From IMG/VR virus record IMGVR_UViG_3300009159_000067, positions 1-64,000 of that record: DNA of 64,000 nucleotides; one strand, 5' to 3'. Below are positions 63,814 through 64,000 of the stretch, in pieces (within the stretch, counting starts at the first letter, position 1; each line of letters opens with the position of its first letter). Made by a program: the position numbers and the translations under genes. The DNA is from a virus. The notes under the pieces were generated by a model. That model ran no database searches and had not been told where the DNA came from. It saw only the letters and a list, made by a program, of their open reading frames with translations.

Positions 63814-64000
63814 ATATCCAAACATTTTAAATTACCGTCTTTACCATACCCAAAATTATATTTGTGGGCATCAACTAATGTTTCGTGACCAACTACATTT
63901 TCTATTGCTTTTTGACATTCTTTAAATAATTTAAACCACTTAATAAATAAATTATATCCTTCAACATTATGGTTTTTTAATTCAGTTGCAATATGTGTAA
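63810..64000 (-). CDS. partial hypothetical protein, C-terminal end
   Basis: The minus frame is open from the window edge to TAA at 63812-63810, giving …YNLFIKWFKLFKECQKAIEN then GHETLVDAHKYNFGYGKDGN. Helical; no family recognised. The start lies beyond the window. Confidence 0.5.
   Translation of the reverse strand, partial: THIATELKNHNVEGYNLFIKWFKLFKECQKAIENVVGHETLVDAHKYNFGYGKDGNLKCLDI

Noticed and set aside
1-64000. CRISPR array, integrase, transposase or long terminal repeats
   Set aside because: No regularly spaced repeats, recombinase motifs or flanking duplications were found by eye.
1-64000. Known phage structural core (capsid, portal, terminase, tail tube)
   Set aside because: No matching motifs in any gene; these must lie outside the window.

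Overview
The window looks like part of a large, AT-rich tailed-phage genome (Caudoviricetes) whose host is probably in the Bacteroidota. Evidence for a phage: densely packed small genes on both strands with 4-base ATGA overlaps, a GH19 endolysin with holin/spanin-like neighbours, a LamG-type fibre/decoration protein, thymidylate synthase, HNH and GIY-YIG endonucleases, a dispersed tRNA set and a tmRNA. Evidence for the host: promoters of the form TTTG-N18/20-TAnnTTTG, many lipoproteins with a Cys lipobox after a short Ser-rich signal, little Shine-Dalgarno sequence and about 30% GC. No capsid, portal, terminase, tail-tube or polymerase gene is visible, so this is an accessory-rich part of a bigger genome. 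The virus identity is inferred.

Layout. 0-5.3 kb: unknown small genes, a Zn-peptidase, odd G/C-run intergenic DNA, an operator-like palindrome pair and small-RNA candidates. 5.3-21 kb: mostly plus-strand genes, many with a short N-terminal tag (MKxxITExQ or LTESDLVKLI types), with LamG, cyclophilin, a glucosaminidase-like enzyme, a secreted nuclease, a DUF2452 protein and an unusual tRNA. 21-29 kb: minus-strand cREC, phosphoesterase, ImmA-like peptidase, endolysin and spanin-like genes. 29-37 kb: an oversized tRNA-like gene, a Zn-peptidase, and a ten-gene minus operon ending in thymidylate synthase. 37-46 kb: large tagged proteins, including a four-gene operon with a peptidoglycan-binding domain. 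46-54 kb: GIY-YIG, ClpP, HNH, seven tRNAs and a tRNA-like gene. 54-64 kb: a structured RNA, a frameshifted HAD gene, two KWC-motif proteins, tmRNA, M20 peptidase, a ClpC-like unfoldase and Hsp20.

Two themes join the genes. First, more than twenty otherwise unrelated proteins start with related short helical tags, and many of these end in a (I/L/V)-x-E-Q-like site. In T4 such N-termini target internal proteins to the prohead and are cut by the gp21 protease at (L/I)-x-E. I infer that this phage carries a large set of virion-packaged, co-injected proteins: membrane proteins, a nuclease, peptidoglycan-active proteins and many unknowns. Second, the phage encodes its own proteostasis kit: ClpP, a ClpC-like unfoldase with an IGF tripeptide, Hsp20, cyclophilin, M20 peptidase and a tmRNA whose tag reads past an internal L-A-A to a longer, unusual end.

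Two promoter styles are visible. Host-like TTTG-N18/20-TAnnTTTG promoters precede tRNAs, ClpP, ClpC, M20 and several secreted or regulatory genes. A short (A/G)TATTTAT motif lies within about 30 bases of the start of most tagged and lysis genes and is a candidate phage late promoter; in several divergent pairs it is palindromic and shared.
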